Positions 41,752 through 52,584 of a DNA stretch of 64,000 nt are shown in pieces (positions within the stretch are counted from its first letter, which is position 1; each line of letters starts with the position of its first letter). The position numbers and the translations under genes are program-made. The notes beneath the pieces are model-generated. The model saw only the letters and a program-made list of their open reading frames with translations, was not told the origin of the DNA and ran no database searches. This DNA comes from Rheinheimera nanhaiensis E407-8 (GTDB taxonomy: Bacteria > Pseudomonadota > Gammaproteobacteria > Enterobacterales > Alteromonadaceae), in contig NZ_BAFK01000016.1 of NCBI RefSeq assembly GCF_000296695.1, forward strand, positions 40,790 to 104,789, in the 5' to 3' direction.

Positions 41752-42897
41752 ATGTCATTGACCAGCAAACTGCCCGCCGTTGGCACCACTATCTTCAGCC
41801 AGATGTCGCAACTGGCTGCTCAGCAGCAAGCGATTAATTTATCTCAGGGTTTTCCGGATTTTGCTGCCAGCGACGTGCTGATAAACCGCCTGGCGCACTA
41901 TGCCAGCCACGGCTATAACCAGTACGCGCCTATGCCGGGCATTCTGCCGCTGCGCGAACACATCGCCACCTTGCTGCAGTACTGCTATGGCCGCAGCGTT
42001 TGCCCACAGCAGGAAGTAACGGTAACCAGTGGTGCTACTGAGGCGTTGCTGGTGGCGATAAGCGCTGTGGTAGCGGCCGGTGATGAGGTGATCCTGTTTG
42101 ACCCGGCTTATGATAGTTATGCGCCGGCGATAACCTTAAATGGTGGCAAGGCAGTGCACATCGCGCTACAGGCGCCGGATTACCGGGTAGATTGGCAGCA
42201 GGTAGCGCAGGCGATAACTGCCCGTACCAAGCTGATTATTGTTAACAGCCCGCATAACCCCAGTGGCATGGTATTTAGCAATGCAGACTGGCAGGCTTTG
42301 CAGAGTCTGGTGGTTAACCATAACTTGTACTGCATCAGCGATGAAGTGTATGAGCATATGGTGTTTGACGCCGCGCCCAGGCATAGTGCTAATAGCTTTG
42401 CAGAGTTGGCACAGCGCAGCTTTATTGTGTCTTCTTTTGGTAAAACCTTTCATGTTACCGGCTGGAAGCTGGGTTATTGTGTGGCGCCGGCGGCATTAAG
42501 TAGCGAGTTTCGTAAAATCCATCAGTATGTCACCTTCTCCAGCTTTACCCCGGCGCAATATGCCATTGCCGATATGCTGGCAGAACACCGTGAACAGGTG
42601 CTGGGGCTGGCTGCATTTTATCAGCAAAAACGCGATAGTTTTGCCGCTTTGCTGGCGGCTAGCCGCTTTCGTTTATTGCCCTGTCAGGGCACTTATTTTC
42701 AACTGGTTGATTACAGTGCGCTAAGCAAGCTGGATGATGTGGCCTTTTGCCGCTGGCTGACCATTGAGCATAAAGTGGCGGCGATTCCGCTGTCGGTGTT
42801 TTATCAGACGCCGCCGGACAGCCGTATTATTCGTTTTTGTTTTGCCAAACAGCCGGCTACGCTGCAAGCGGCGGCGGAGGTGTTATGCAAACTGTAA
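41752..42897 (+). CDS. PLP-dependent methionine transaminase (YbdL-like)
   Basis: The ATG at 41752 opens 'SLTSKLPAVGTTIFSQMS', matching YbdL-type enzymes; 381 residues. Fold-type I features are 'INLSQGFPDF', 'VTSGATEALLVAISAV', 'NSPHNPSGMVF' and the PLP lysine in 'SSFGKTFHVTGWKLGY'. It makes methionine from 4-methylthio-2-oxobutanoate, the MtnD product, usually with glutamine as donor. It overlaps the omega-amidase gene by 13 bases. Confidence 0.9.
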   Translation: MSLTSKLPAVGTTIFSQMSQLAAQQQAINLSQGFPDFAASDVLINRLAHYASHGYNQYAPMPGILPLREHIATLLQYCYGRSVCPQQEVTVTSGATEALLVAISAVVAAGDEVILFDPAYDSYAPAITLNGGKAVHIALQAPDYRVDWQQVAQAITARTKLIIVNSPHNPSGMVFSNADWQALQSLVVNHNLYCISDEVYEHMVFDAAPRHSANSFAELAQRSFIVSSFGKTFHVTGWKLGYCVAPAALSSEFRKIHQYVTFSSFTPAQYAIADMLAEHREQVLGLAAFYQQKRDSFAALLAASRFRLLPCQGTYFQLVDYSALSKLDDVAFCRWLTIEHKVAAIPLSVFYQTPPDSRIIRFCFAKQPATLQAAAEVLCKL

Positions 42898-43664
42898 CTG
42901 AGCTTAGGGTGGCGCTGCTGCAAACCGAACTGGTATGGCATGACGCTGCGGCTAACCGGCAGCAACTGGCTGCACAGTTAAAGCCTATCCAGGCAGATCT
43001 TATTGTGCTGCCGGAGATGTTTAGTACAGGCTTTTCGATGCAAAGCAACGACATAGCCGAGCCAGAAGGCGAAACGCTGGCCTGGTTAATCCAGCAGGCA
43101 AAGCAACTGGGCGCTGCGATCGTTGGCTCGGTGGCGACGCGTCTTGCCAGCGGCTGTGTCAACCGCTGCTATTTTGTCACGCCACAGGGCGATGTCAGCT
43201 TTTACGATAAAAAGCATTTGTTTCGTATGGCCGGCGAGCAGCAGGCTTATCAGGCCGGTACCGGGCGGGTACTGGTGCAGTATCGTGGCTGGCGCATTTT
43301 GCTACAGGTCTGTTATGACCTGCGCTTCCCGGTATTTAGCCGCAACCGCAATGATTATGATGTCGCGCTCTATGTCGCCAACTGGCCGGCGGCGCGCAGC
43401 CACGCCTGGCGCACTTTGTTGCAGGCACGGGCGATAGAAAACCAGGCTTATGTGCTGGGCTGTAACCGGGTCGGCATCGATGGCAATAAGGTGGCTTATC
43501 GCGGCGATAGTTTAATTGTCGATTACCTGGGCCAGCCGCTGGCCGATTTGGCGCCTGAACAGCCCGGTGTATTAACGGGCGCGCTGGATTTAACCGCGCT
43601 TCGGCAATACCGGCAGCAATTTCCGGCGCATCTGGATGCGGATGAGTTTTCTTTGTTAGGTTAA
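42885..43664 (+). CDS. Omega-amidase (nitrilase superfamily, YafV-like)
   Basis: The ATG at 42885 has GGCGGAGG upstream, giving 259 residues. The catalytic triad is visible: Glu in 'IVLPEMFSTGFSM', Lys in 'FYDKKHLFRMAG', and Cys in 'LLQVCYDLRFPVFSRN'. Such enzymes hydrolyse 2-oxoglutaramate, the ketoacid left when glutamine donates its amino group, pulling the coupled transamination to completion. Confidence 0.92.
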   Translation: MQTVTELRVALLQTELVWHDAAANRQQLAAQLKPIQADLIVLPEMFSTGFSMQSNDIAEPEGETLAWLIQQAKQLGAAIVGSVATRLASGCVNRCYFVTPQGDVSFYDKKHLFRMAGEQQAYQAGTGRVLVQYRGWRILLQVCYDLRFPVFSRNRNDYDVALYVANWPAARSHAWRTLLQARAIENQAYVLGCNRVGIDGNKVAYRGDSLIVDYLGQPLADLAPEQPGVLTGALDLTALRQYRQQFPAHLDADEFSLLG

Positions 43665-44170
43665 GATTGCATGTCTGCTGTACTAAGATCCCGCCACAGC
43701 AACCAAAGCCGGGTATCCAGTTCCAGTTGGTGGTATTGCGGCTCCATATGCTGGCACAACTGGTAAAACGCTTTGTTATGTTCTTTTTGTTTAAAGTGCG
43801 CCAGCTCGTGCACCACTATCATGCGTAAAAACTCAGCCGGCGCCTGCTTAAACAATGCCGCTATGCTAATGCTGTTATGCGCCTTTAATTTGCTGCCGTG
43901 CACGCGCGAGGCAAAGGTGTGCATGCCCAGCGCCTGTTTAATAATATTCAGTTTACTGTCGTAGCGCACCAGGCTGAGCGGCGGGCTATTGCGCATAAAG
44001 TCGTTTTTTAGCTCGTTAACATAGCTGTATAGCGCTTTATCGCTCTGGATCTGGTGTGGTTGCGGGTACTTGCTGTGCAGATACTGCGCCAGCTTACCGT
44101 TGTTAAGTAATTCAGTAGCCTGCTGTTGTATGCTGGCCGGATAGCCCGCCAGATAATTAATCGCTTGCAA
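43661..44170 (-). CDS. YgjP-like metallopeptidase-fold protein (WLM/DUF45)
   Basis: A 169-residue protein with the zincin motif 'VVHELAHFKQKEHNKAFY' (His-Glu-x-x-His plus a later His) and a preceding basic region. It matches the YgjP family, reported as a UTP pyrophosphatase in E. coli. Its stop overlaps the end of the omega-amidase gene by 4 bases, convergently. Confidence 0.85.
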   Translation of the reverse strand: MQAINYLAGYPASIQQQATELLNNGKLAQYLHSKYPQPHQIQSDKALYSYVNELKNDFMRNSPPLSLVRYDSKLNIIKQALGMHTFASRVHGSKLKAHNSISIAALFKQAPAEFLRMIVVHELAHFKQKEHNKAFYQLCQHMEPQYHQLELDTRLWLLWRDLSTADMQS

Positions 44171-44297
44171 AGTGTCTTTCCAAACTGAAACAGACGCTAT
44201 TATAAGCCTTATTCGCGCCGGCGTCAGCCGCAGCAGGCTTGACGTTGCCGCTTTTCACAGTAACACTGTATGCCCATTACTAACATGAGTTTAACCA

Positions 44298-44723
44298 GTG
44301 AGCGACATTAACTGGCCAGCGCTGCAAAGCGCAGCACAACAAGCCGCGGCGCAGGCTTATGCGCCCTACAGTCAATTTCCGGTCGGCGTTGCCGTGCTGG
44401 CTGAAAGTGGCAACATTTACACCGGCTGCAATGTTGAAAACGCCTCGTACGGCGGCACCGTATGCGCTGAGCGCAATGCCATAGCCGCTGCCGTGGTGGC
44501 CGGCGAGCGCAAGTTCCGCGCACTGCTGGTATATACGCCACAACCTGCGCTTACTCCGCCCTGCGGTATCTGTCGTCAGGTGATTGCCGAATTCTTCAGC
44601 CCGGACGCGCCAGTGGCCAGCTGTAATCATTTACAGCAGCAACAGCTGTGGACCTTAGGTGAACTATTGCCGGCCGCTTTTACCCCTACTTATTTAGCCA
44701 ACAGCAGCAAAGTTGGAGCTTAA
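44298..44723 (+). CDS. cdd: Cytidine deaminase
   Basis: A 141-residue homotetrameric-type enzyme starting at GTG. 'NVENASYGGTVCAERNAIAA' is split over the substrate loop and the zinc Cys/catalytic Glu motif (CAE), and 'TPPCGICRQVIAEF' has the two further zinc cysteines. It deaminates (deoxy)cytidine to (deoxy)uridine for DeoA. The spacing to deoA is 3 bases. Confidence 0.96.
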   Translation: MSDINWPALQSAAQQAAAQAYAPYSQFPVGVAVLAESGNIYTGCNVENASYGGTVCAERNAIAAAVVAGERKFRALLVYTPQPALTPPCGICRQVIAEFFSPDAPVASCNHLQQQQLWTLGELLPAAFTPTYLANSSKVGA

Positions 44724-44726
44724 TGC

Positions 44727-46040
44727 ATGATCCCGCAGGAAATTATTAAAACCAAACGTAATGGCAATACCCTAAGCCAGGCGGAAATTCAGCAGTTTGT
44801 CCGAGGTTTAACCGACGACAGTTTCAGCGAAGGCCAGGTAGCGGCGCTGGCGATGGCGATCTATTTAAACGGCATGAGTGTTGATGAAATTGTGGCGTTA
44901 ACGCTGGCGATGCGCGATAGCGGCACCGTGCTGAACTGGCAGGGCAAATTAAATGGCCCTGTAGTGGATAAACACAGCACCGGTGGCGTCGGCGATAAAG
45001 TGACCTTAATGCTGGCGCCCATGGTAGCCGCCTGTGGCGCCTTTATGCCCAGTATCGCCGGCCGTGGTTTGGGCCATACCGGTGGTACAGTTGATAAGCT
45101 GGAGACTATTCCCGGCTATAGCTGCACCCAGTCACTGGACACCATCCGTAAACTGTTGCCACAACTTGGCTGTGTGATTGTTGGCCAGAGCAGCGAGCTG
45201 GCACCGGCTGATCGGCGCCTATACGCCATCCGGGATGTGACCGCCACCGTTGAATCCATTCCGCTGATTACGGCGTCGATTTTATCGAAAAAGCTGTCAG
45301 AGGGCTTAGATGCGCTGGTGATGGATGTCAAAATTGGTAACGGTGCCATTATGCGTAGCGTCGATGACGCCTCTGCGCTGGCTAACAGCATTGTTAATGT
45401 CGCCAGGGGTGCCGGCGTAAACACCCGTGCCTTACTGACGGATATGAACCAAATTTTAGGCACTAGTGCCGGTAATGTGCTGGAAGTGCTGGAAACACTG
45501 GATTATTTAACCGGTAAATACCGTGAGCCGCGTTTACATCAGGTAACGCTGGAGCTGGGCGCCAATATGCTGATGCTCGGTGGCTTATATCAGGATAAAG
45601 CGCGCGCTATCGCTGCACTTGAGCACAGTTTAAGCTCGGGTAAGGCGGCAGAAATATTTGCCAAAATGGTATCGGCACTGGGCGGCCCGGCGAATTTACT
45701 GGAACAGCCGCAGCAGTATCTGGCAACGGCGCCGGTAGTGCAGGACATTGTTGCGCCGCACAGCGGTTATCTGCACTATACCGACACAGTAGGCTTGGGC
45801 ATGGCAGTGGTACGTTTAGGCGGTGGTCGCTCGCACCCCAGCCAGCAGATTGACCCGGCAGTGGGTTTTAGTCATATCACCTCCACGGGGCAGAAAGTGC
45901 AACAAGGCGATGTATTGGCCAAAGTGCATGCTGCCAGCACAGAAGCGGCGAAAGTTGCGGTAGCGGAATATTTGCAGGCACTGACCATAACAACCCAGGC
46001 TACTGCGCCTTATCCACTGGTACATCATATCGTTGGTTAA
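44727..46040 (+). CDS. deoA: Thymidine phosphorylase
   Basis: A 437-residue enzyme (E. coli 440). Signatures are 'DKHSTGGVGDKVTLMLAP' (phosphate loop), 'SGRGLGHTGGT'-like 'AGRGLGHTGGTVDKLE', and 'LVMDVKIGNGAIM'. It phosphorolyses thymidine and deoxyuridine to base and deoxyribose 1-phosphate. With cdd it forms a two-gene pyrimidine catabolic operon; deoBCD are not in the window. Confidence 0.97.
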   Translation: MIPQEIIKTKRNGNTLSQAEIQQFVRGLTDDSFSEGQVAALAMAIYLNGMSVDEIVALTLAMRDSGTVLNWQGKLNGPVVDKHSTGGVGDKVTLMLAPMVAACGAFMPSIAGRGLGHTGGTVDKLETIPGYSCTQSLDTIRKLLPQLGCVIVGQSSELAPADRRLYAIRDVTATVESIPLITASILSKKLSEGLDALVMDVKIGNGAIMRSVDDASALANSIVNVARGAGVNTRALLTDMNQILGTSAGNVLEVLETLDYLTGKYREPRLHQVTLELGANMLMLGGLYQDKARAIAALEHSLSSGKAAEIFAKMVSALGGPANLLEQPQQYLATAPVVQDIVAPHSGYLHYTDTVGLGMAVVRLGGGRSHPSQQIDPAVGFSHITSTGQKVQQGDVLAKVHAASTEAAKVAVAEYLQALTITTQATAPYPLVHHIVG

Positions 46041-46097
46041 TTGACGGCAGCCCCTGCGGTTGACTAGAGTTAGGTAACACAACTGCGGGGCCAGCTA

Positions 46098-46958
46098 ATG
46101 CTAATGCGTGCGTTATTATTTTTGCTCAGTGCCAGCTTTACGCTGCAGGTAAGCGCGGCGCCCCAAATTACCTGGTTACAAACCGACTGGCCACCGCATC
46201 AAATTGTCAGTGGGCCCTTTCAGGGCCAGGGGACTTTTGATTTATTACAGCAACAGCTGATGGCAGCATTACCAGAGTTCAAGCATCAAAGCCGCTTAGT
46301 CAGCCTGGCCAGAGTAGAGCAGCTATTTTTACAGCAACTGCCCGGTTTTTGTGCGATAGGCACCTTGTATTCGACGCAACGGGCGGCCAGTAGATTGTTT
46401 TCAACCCCGCTGGCAGTGGGGCCTGCCTTAGCGGTGGTGCATCTGGCCACTCACCCTGGCCTGGCGCAGGCCGGTGCGGATGCGCTGGAGATTAACCAGC
46501 TGGCACAACAGGCCCAGCTGGTAGGCGCTTATCAGCCAAACCGTTATTATCCACCGGTGGTGATGCAAGCCATACAGCAGCCTGCATCAAACTTAACCAG
46601 TCAGACTTTTACCAGCGAGTTAAATGCTGCCCAGTTATTGCAAAGTGGCCGGGTAGATTACGTGATTGAATACCCCGAGCGGATGCGGTATTACAACAGT
46701 TTACTGGCGCAGCCGGTAGCACTGCAGCATAGTGCTATAGTGGGTGCTGATATTGCCAACGTGTCTTATGTTAGCTGCACCACCGGTAAAGCCGGGCAGC
46801 AGGCGATAGCTGCCATTGATAAAGCATTACAACAACTGTGGCGCAGTGCTGACTATCAGGCGGCCATGCGGCGTTGGCTGGATGATGCGGCCTGGCAGCG
46901 GCTAAGCCCGCAGCTGGAGCAAATCCGGCTGAGTTATCAAACCGCGGATACGCGTTAA
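46098..46958 (+). CDS. Periplasmic solute-binding-like protein (SBP_bac_3 / TIGR02285 type)
   Basis: A 286-residue secreted protein (cleavage near Val-Ser-Ala-Ala/Pro). 'ITWLQTDWPPHQIVSGPFQG' and 'GTFDLLQQQLMAALPEF' followed by '[17 protein letters not shown]' fit the family of stand-alone amino-acid-binding-like proteins of aquatic gammaproteobacteria. No transporter genes accompany it, so it may be a sensor or scavenging protein. Two Cys (near residues 93 and 231) could form a disulfide. Confidence 0.78.
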   Translation: MLMRALLFLLSASFTLQVSAAPQITWLQTDWPPHQIVSGPFQGQGTFDLLQQQLMAALPEFKHQSRLVSLARVEQLFLQQLPGFCAIGTLYSTQRAASRLFSTPLAVGPALAVVHLATHPGLAQAGADALEINQLAQQAQLVGAYQPNRYYPPVVMQAIQQPASNLTSQTFTSELNAAQLLQSGRVDYVIEYPERMRYYNSLLAQPVALQHSAIVGADIANVSYVSCTTGKAGQQAIAAIDKALQQLWRSADYQAAMRRWLDDAAWQRLSPQLEQIRLSYQTADTR

Positions 46959-46975
46959 CAGGCCATAGCCGGCAA

Positions 46976-46998
46976 GAAAAAGCCGGCACTGGGGCCGG
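46976..46998 (-). terminator. Probable intrinsic terminator of rho
   Basis: On the minus strand CCGGC and GCCGG (46998-46994 with 46987-46983) form a short stem followed by CTTTTTC. The stem is only 5 bp. Confidence 0.6.
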
Positions 46999-47022
46999 TT
47001 CTCTGGTTTCGCTGGCTTGGGC

Positions 47023-48288
47023 TTAGCTTTTTTGCCGTTTCATCGCTTCGAAAAACTCGTCGTTGGTTTTGGTCATCAGCAGACGGTCAATCAGGAACTC
47101 CATACACTCGGTTTCATCCATCGGGTTGAGAATTTTGCGCAGGATCCACATTTTTTGCAGCTCTTCCGGTGAGGCCAGCAGCTCTTCGCGGCGGGTGCCT
47201 GAACGGTTAAAGTCGATGGCCGGGAATACGCGACGCTCAGCAATTTTACGTGACAGGTGCAGCTCCATGTTACCGGTGCCTTTAAACTCTTCGTAAATCA
47301 CTTCGTCCATCTTCGAGCCGGTGTCTACCAGCGCAGTAGCAATAATGGTTAAGCTGCCGCCTTCTTCGACATTACGCGCGGCACCAAAGAAACGCTTCGG
47401 CTTGTGCAGGGCGTTGGCGTCCACACCGCCGGTTAATACCTTGCCTGAGCTTGGAATAACAGTGTTGTAAGCGCGGGCTAAACGGGTAATCGAATCGAGC
47501 AGAATAATGACGTCTTTTTTATGCTCTACCAGGCGCTTGGCTTTTTCAATTACCATCTCAGCAACCTGCACGTGGCGGCTGGCCGGTTCATCGAAGGTTG
47601 AGGCGATAACTTCGCCTTTTACCAGGCGCTGCATCTCGGTTACTTCTTCCGGCCGCTCGTCAATCAGCAATACCATTAACACACAGTCCGGATGGTTAGC
47701 CGCAATCGACTGGGCAATATTTTGCAGCAAAATGGTTTTACCGGCTTTCGGTGGTGCGACGATTAAGCCGCGCTGGCCTTTACCGATAGGTGAGGCTAAA
47801 TCCAGCACCCGGGCGGTGATATCTTCGCGGCTGCCGTTACCACGCTCCATCCGCAACCGTGAATTGGCATGCAGTGGCGTTAAGTTCTCGAACAGGATCT
47901 TGTTGCGCGCCTGCTCCGGGCGGCCAAAGTTAACTTCGTTAACTTTTAATAAGGCAAAGTAACGCTCGCCTTCTTTCGGGGGCCGGATAAGGCCGGAAAT
48001 GCTGTCACCGGTGCGCAGGTTAAAGCGGCGGATTTGGCTTGGCGATACATAAATATCATCCGGGCCGGCTAAGTAAGAGCTGTCGCCAGAGCGCAGAAAA
48101 CCAAAACCGTCCTGCAGGATTTCCAGTACGCCATCGCCGTAAATCTCTTCACCGTTTTTGGCGTGGGATTTTAAAATGGCGAAAATGATGTCCTGTTTGC
48201 GCAGGCGGGCCATATTTTCTAGGCCCATAGACTCAGCCAATTCAACCAGCTCGCTAATCGGCTTCAGTTTTAGTTCTGTTAAATGCAT
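47023..48288 (-). CDS. rho: Transcription termination factor Rho
   Basis: A 421-residue hexameric RNA helicase (E. coli 419). The N-terminal RNA-binding OB domain contains '[20 protein letters not shown]' and the ATPase core has the P-loop '[19 protein letters not shown]', '[17 protein letters not shown]' and the Q-loop '[20 protein letters not shown]'. It follows trxA on the same strand after a 193-base leader that contains the trxA terminator; long rho leaders commonly mediate autoregulation. Confidence 0.98.
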   Translation of the reverse strand: MHLTELKLKPISELVELAESMGLENMARLRKQDIIFAILKSHAKNGEEIYGDGVLEILQDGFGFLRSGDSSYLAGPDDIYVSPSQIRRFNLRTGDSISGLIRPPKEGERYFALLKVNEVNFGRPEQARNKILFENLTPLHANSRLRMERGNGSREDITARVLDLASPIGKGQRGLIVAPPKAGKTILLQNIAQSIAANHPDCVLMVLLIDERPEEVTEMQRLVKGEVIASTFDEPASRHVQVAEMVIEKAKRLVEHKKDVIILLDSITRLARAYNTVIPSSGKVLTGGVDANALHKPKRFFGAARNVEEGGSLTIIATALVDTGSKMDEVIYEEFKGTGNMELHLSRKIAERRVFPAIDFNRSGTRREELLASPEELQKMWILRKILNPMDETECMEFLIDRLLMTKTNDEFFEAMKRQKS

Positions 48289-48445
48289 ATTGATGGGTTT
48301 CTTGTTGAAATAAAAACAGGGTAATGCTTATCGGTTCGATAAAATAAGGTTTGGAAGTGGTTTTTCGACAGACAAGCGTGGTTTAGAACGTTTTATTGGC
48401 TACACAATAGCAGCAGAGGACAGGTGCGTCCAGCGCTGAGAGAGA

Positions 48446-48473
48446 AAAAGGCGTATAAAAATACGCCTTTTTT
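48446..48473 (-). terminator. Intrinsic terminator of trxA
   Basis: GGCGTAT (48450-48456) pairs with ATACGCC (48461-48467); A- and T-runs flank both sides. On the minus strand it lies just after the trxA stop. Confidence 0.9.
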
Positions 48474-48481
48474 CAGATTGC

Positions 48482-48808
48482 TCAGATGTTGCTATCGAGA
48501 AACTCTTTTAACTGAGTTTTAGACAGTGCGCCCACTTTAGTCGCTGTCACCTGGCCGTTCTTGAATAACAGCAGGGTTGGGATACCACGAATACCAAATT
48601 TAGGTGGTGTGTTCGGGTTGTGATCGATGTTCACTTTCGCCACTGTCACTTTGCCAGCGTAATCTTTTGCCACGTCATCTAAAATTGGCGCAATCATTTT
48701 ACAAGGACCACACCACTCTGCCCAGAAATCGACTAAAACCGGGGCGTCGGCTTTTAGTACGTCGGCTTCAAAACTGTCATCTGAAACCTGTAAAATATGT
48801 TCGCTCAT
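48482..48808 (-). CDS. trxA: Thioredoxin 1
   Basis: A 108-residue thioredoxin with the active site '[15 protein letters not shown]' and the cis-Pro '[14 protein letters not shown]'. It reduces cytoplasmic disulfides, including those of ribonucleotide reductase. It is divergent from rhlB and upstream of rho, the standard gammaproteobacterial arrangement. Confidence 0.98.
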   Translation of the reverse strand: MSEHILQVSDDSFEADVLKADAPVLVDFWAEWCGPCKMIAPILDDVAKDYAGKVTVAKVNIDHNPNTPPKFGIRGIPTLLLFKNGQVTATKVGALSKTQLKEFLDSNI

Positions 48809-48910
48809 TTATGTCTCCGCTAGTGCTATGCAGGGCTGCTGCAAAAAAGTGTTATCAATTTAAACGTGGCTGTTCCTTATTGCAAGCGTAACGGTTATGC
48901 TTAGCGCCGT

Positions 48911-50197
48911 ATGAATAAAACACACTTAACTTCACATAAATTCGCCGATTTCGCATTGGCGCCACAGGTTCTTGACGCGTTAAATGCGCAAGGTTTCGGC
49001 TATTGTACGCCCATTCAGGCCCAATGTTTACCGCTGGCATTAGCCGGTAAAGATATTGCTGGCCAGGCCCAAACGGGCACCGGCAAAACATTGGCGTTTT
49101 TAACAGCGACCTTTCATCATCTGTTAACCCATGAACCTAAGGGTTCAGGCCAGCCGCGTGCCATTATCATGGCGCCTACGCGTGAACTGGCGGTACAGAT
49201 CCACCAGGATGCAAAAATGCTGGCAGAAAAGGCCGGCTTGCGCCTTGGTCTGATCTATGGGGGCGAAGGTTATGATACGCAACGCCAGCTGCTAGAAAAA
49301 GGCGTTGATATTTTAATTGGTACTACCGGCCGCTTAATAGATTATTTAAAGCAAGGCCTGTACGACTTATCGCAAATTCAGGTGGTGGTGCTGGATGAAG
49401 CTGACCGGATGTTTGATCTGGGCTTTATTAAAGACATCCGCTTTATGTTTAACCGTATGCCGCCGGCCACCGAGCGTTTAAGCTTGCTGTTCTCTGCCAC
49501 TTTATCGTACAAGGTGCAGGAGCTGGCGTTTGAAAAAATGAACCAGCCGGTGCATATCCATGTGGCACCGGAAGAGATGACCGGCAGCCGCATCAGCGAA
49601 GAGCTGTTTTACCCCTCAGACGAGCATAAAATGCCGCTGCTGTTAACGCTGATGGAAGAAGAGTGGCCGGATAAAGCCATCGTCTTTGCTAACACCAAAC
49701 ATTGGTGCGAAGAAGTGTATGCCTGGCTGGAAGCCGATGGTCATCGTGTTGGCCTGCTGACGGGCGACGTGATCCAGAAAAAACGTCTGCGCATTTTAGA
49801 AGACTTTACCAGTGGTAAACTGGATATTCTGGTGGCAACTGACGTCGCCGCCCGTGGTCTGCATATTCCCAAGGTTAGCCATGTGTTTAACTTTGACCTG
49901 CCGGATGACTGCGAAGATTACGTGCACCGAATTGGCCGTACCGGTCGCGCCGGTGAAAGTGGTAAAGCCATTAGTTTTGCCTGTGAGCGTTATGCGCTTA
50001 ATTTAACCGCGATTGAAGACTATATCCGTCATCCGATCCCGGTCACGCAATATGATGCCAGCGCCCTGCTGGACGATATTAAAGCGCCGAAGCCGCGGGT
50101 TCGCCGCCGGGCCGGTCAGGCCAGAACTGGCAACCGTTCAGGCGCAGGTGGGCGCAGCAGTCATGGCGCAAGAGCTCCTCGCAACCGTCCTCGTTAA
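48911..50197 (+). CDS. rhlB: DEAD-box RNA helicase RhlB
   Basis: A 428-residue helicase. Motifs are Q ('[13 protein letters not shown]'), I ('AQTGTGKT'), Ia ('PTRELAVQI'), II ('LDEADRMFD'), III ('SAT'), and VI ('[10 protein letters not shown]'). The C-terminal tail is basic and Gly/Arg-rich. RhlB works in the RNA degradosome with RNase E. Its 3' end overlaps gppA by 35 bases. Confidence 0.96.
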   Translation: MNKTHLTSHKFADFALAPQVLDALNAQGFGYCTPIQAQCLPLALAGKDIAGQAQTGTGKTLAFLTATFHHLLTHEPKGSGQPRAIIMAPTRELAVQIHQDAKMLAEKAGLRLGLIYGGEGYDTQRQLLEKGVDILIGTTGRLIDYLKQGLYDLSQIQVVVLDEADRMFDLGFIKDIRFMFNRMPPATERLSLLFSATLSYKVQELAFEKMNQPVHIHVAPEEMTGSRISEELFYPSDEHKMPLLLTLMEEEWPDKAIVFANTKHWCEEVYAWLEADGHRVGLLTGDVIQKKRLRILEDFTSGKLDILVATDVAARGLHIPKVSHVFNFDLPDDCEDYVHRIGRTGRAGESGKAISFACERYALNLTAIEDYIRHPIPVTQYDASALLDDIKAPKPRVRRRAGQARTGNRSGAGGRSSHGARAPRNRPR

Positions 50198-51704
50198 TCC
50201 GGCGCTGACAGCCGACCAATCACCGCATCAGGATATCTATGCGGTGATTGATCTTGGCTCCAACAGCTTCCATATGCTGATGGTAAAAGTGGTCGGCGGT
50301 TCAGTGCAGGTTATTGGCCGGGTCAAGCGCAAAGTGCGCTTAGCGGCCGGCTTAAACGAAAACCTGGTGTTAAGCCGCAAAGCCATGAAGCGCGGCTGGG
50401 AATGTTTAGCCTTATTTGCTGAGCGTTTGCAGGATATCCCGCCACAGAACATCCGTATTGTCGGCACAGCCACGCTCAGGCTGGCGAAAAATGTTAAAAC
50501 CTTCCTTAAAGAAGCCGAAGCCATTTTAGGCCAGAAAGTCACGGTGATAAGTGGCGAAGATGAAGCACGTATTATTTATTTAGGCGTAGCACATACCTCT
50601 AACAGTGACACTAACCGGCTGGTGATTGATATAGGTGGTGCCAGTACCGAAGTGGTAATAGGCGCTGGCTTTAACCCGCTGTTGTTATCCAGTCTGAATA
50701 TGGGCTGTGTCACCTACCTTGAGCGCTATTTTGCCGACGACGAGTTAAGCGAAGACAACTTTAGCCGCGCCATCGCCGCGGCCGAACAGGAAGTGCTAAC
50801 CATTGCCAGTCAATATCAGCACACCGGCTGGCAGATGGCGGTAGGTGCCTCGGGCACTGTGCAGGCGATGCAGGAAATTTTAGTGGCGCAGGGCAAAGAT
50901 GAAGTGATTACCCTAAGCCGGCTGGAAGATATTATGCAGCAGGCGCTGGCCTGCGGCCGGATGGAGCAGCTGACTATTACTGGTCTTGCGCAAGAGCGCA
51001 AGCAGGTATTCCCGTCCGGGTTGGCTATACTTATCGCGCTGTTTCGCTGCTTAAATATTACTGGCATGACCTTATCCGGCGGCGCTCTGCGTGAAGGGGT
51101 GTTGTACAGCATGTTGCCACAGTTGCAACATACCGATGTGCGCAGCCGCACGGTAAACAGCCTGATGGTGCGCTATTTTATTGACCAGCGCCACGCCGAG
51201 CGGGTGGCCGAAATGGCGGCAGAGCTGGCTAATCAGCTGCAAAGCCGCTGGGATTTAAACAAATTTGAAGGCCACAGTATGCTCAAATGCAGTGCGCTGC
51301 TGCATGAGCTTGGCTTGCTGATTGAGTACAAAAACCATCACCATCATGGTGCCTACATTATTAACCACTCGGACTTACCCGGCTTTACCCGCGCCCAGCA
51401 GCAGCTGGTGATGGCGCTGGTGCATAACCACCGCGCCGATATCAGCCGCGAGATTATCGCCCGCCAAACCATGACATCAGTGCTGCTTACCGTGCGGTTA
51501 ACCCGCATTTTGCGCCTGGCGGTGATTTTATCGATGCGCCGCCGCCATGAAGTGCTGCCGCAGGTCACTATTAGCAGCAAAGGCGAGCAGTTAGTGCTGA
51601 CCATGCCGGCCGGCTGGTTAGAGCAGCACCCGCTGATGCGGGCCGAGCTGGAGCAGGAAGTGCAGTATCAGCAGCAAGCCGGCTGGGAGCTGCTTATTAA
51701 GTAG
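50163..51704 (+). CDS. gppA: Ppx/GppA-family phosphatase (pppGpp/polyphosphate hydrolase)
   Basis: The ATG at 50163 is the only conventional start placed before the first conserved strand; 513 residues. The ASKHA-fold motifs are '[18 protein letters not shown]', '[14 protein letters not shown]', '[15 protein letters not shown]' and '[12 protein letters not shown]', followed by an HD-type C-terminal domain ('[21 protein letters not shown]'). It converts pppGpp to ppGpp and/or degrades polyphosphate. Adjacent to rhlB as in E. coli. Confidence 0.93.
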   Translation: MAQELLATVLVNPALTADQSPHQDIYAVIDLGSNSFHMLMVKVVGGSVQVIGRVKRKVRLAAGLNENLVLSRKAMKRGWECLALFAERLQDIPPQNIRIVGTATLRLAKNVKTFLKEAEAILGQKVTVISGEDEARIIYLGVAHTSNSDTNRLVIDIGGASTEVVIGAGFNPLLLSSLNMGCVTYLERYFADDELSEDNFSRAIAAAEQEVLTIASQYQHTGWQMAVGASGTVQAMQEILVAQGKDEVITLSRLEDIMQQALACGRMEQLTITGLAQERKQVFPSGLAILIALFRCLNITGMTLSGGALREGVLYSMLPQLQHTDVRSRTVNSLMVRYFIDQRHAERVAEMAAELANQLQSRWDLNKFEGHSMLKCSALLHELGLLIEYKNHHHHGAYIINHSDLPGFTRAQQQLVMALVHNHRADISREIIARQTMTSVLLTVRLTRILRLAVILSMRRRHEVLPQVTISSKGEQLVLTMPAGWLEQHPLMRAELEQEVQYQQQAGWELLIK

Positions 51705-51884
51705 ATAAGCTCTCCTATTTACGTATTTCTTCTAATTGGAAGAATTTCATTTACTTATCTAATTGCAATATGTAGACCCAGCAGGTTTTTGTTTGTAAAT
51801 CATACAGACAAAATTTTTATGATTGTTAACTTTAATTTTTCACTCCAGCGTAAAGTCAGAATTTAACCCCACATTTCTCATAGT

Positions 51885-52571
51885 TATCTAGGTGTACCAG
51901 CTAGCACCAACAACGGCCGGTTCCAATACACCGGGCAATTGGCGCTTAAAGAGCTAGGGCTGTATTACTACAAAGCACGGATTTATCAGCCAAAGTTAGG
52001 CCGCTTCTTGCAAACAGACCCAATTGGGTATGAAGACCAGATGAATCTTTATACTTATGTACATAATGATCCAATCAATATGATCGACCCTAGTGGGGAA
52101 TCTGCTAAAAAGAAACTTCTTCAACCTGCTATTAATACTTTAAGGTCATACGAGCAGCGGTTGATAAATAATGCCAAGGCTAGAGGAAGAAGGGCAGCAT
52201 TAAAACAAGAGCGTCAATCCTTATTAGAGACCGGAGAGACAAGATCAAACTTGAGTGATGCGCGAGCTCAGGAACTAGCTACAACTGGTAAGCTTAAGAA
52301 TATGCATGGACATCATGAGCCCTCGGTAAGTTCAGGAAATACGCTTGATGAAAAGATAGCTATCGCAGAAAACCCCGATAATATTACGTTTATGGAAGGC
52401 GCAGATCATATGGCCCTTCATGCAGAGCTAGGTGGAACGAATGTTCCAATTTCAGCAACAGTTGTCGGTGCACTTGCAACTGGATTAGAGTTGCTTTCAG
52501 AAATTCCGGATCCAACATCAGTCATTTCAACAATGGGATGTGCCGAATTGGTATGTCCTAATAATTTGTAA
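51885..52571 (+). pseudogene. Orphan Rhs C-terminal tip with a GHH-type HNH/Endo VII nuclease toxin domain
   Basis: The frame is open from 51867, and Rhs homology starts about 51885 with '[16 protein letters not shown]', followed by '[20 protein letters not shown]', '[16 protein letters not shown]' and '[11 protein letters not shown]', the core end. After it comes a variable toxin with '[13 protein letters not shown]' and '[20 protein letters not shown]', the HGHH...H...H pattern of GHH-signature nucleases. No ATG or ribosome site serves the Rhs part, and the large N-terminal Rhs cage is absent, so this is a displaced tip used for Rhs recombination. An in-frame TTG at 51939 is a possible start. 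The stretch is much more AT-rich than its flanks. Confidence 0.82.
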
Positions 52572-52584
52572 TAGAAAGAATTTT

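Noticed and set aside
51705..51884. Additional Rhs coding sequence or insertion sequence before the toxin tip
   Set aside because: Stops occur in the relevant frame (TAA at 51864-51866), and no inverted terminal repeats or transposase codons were seen.
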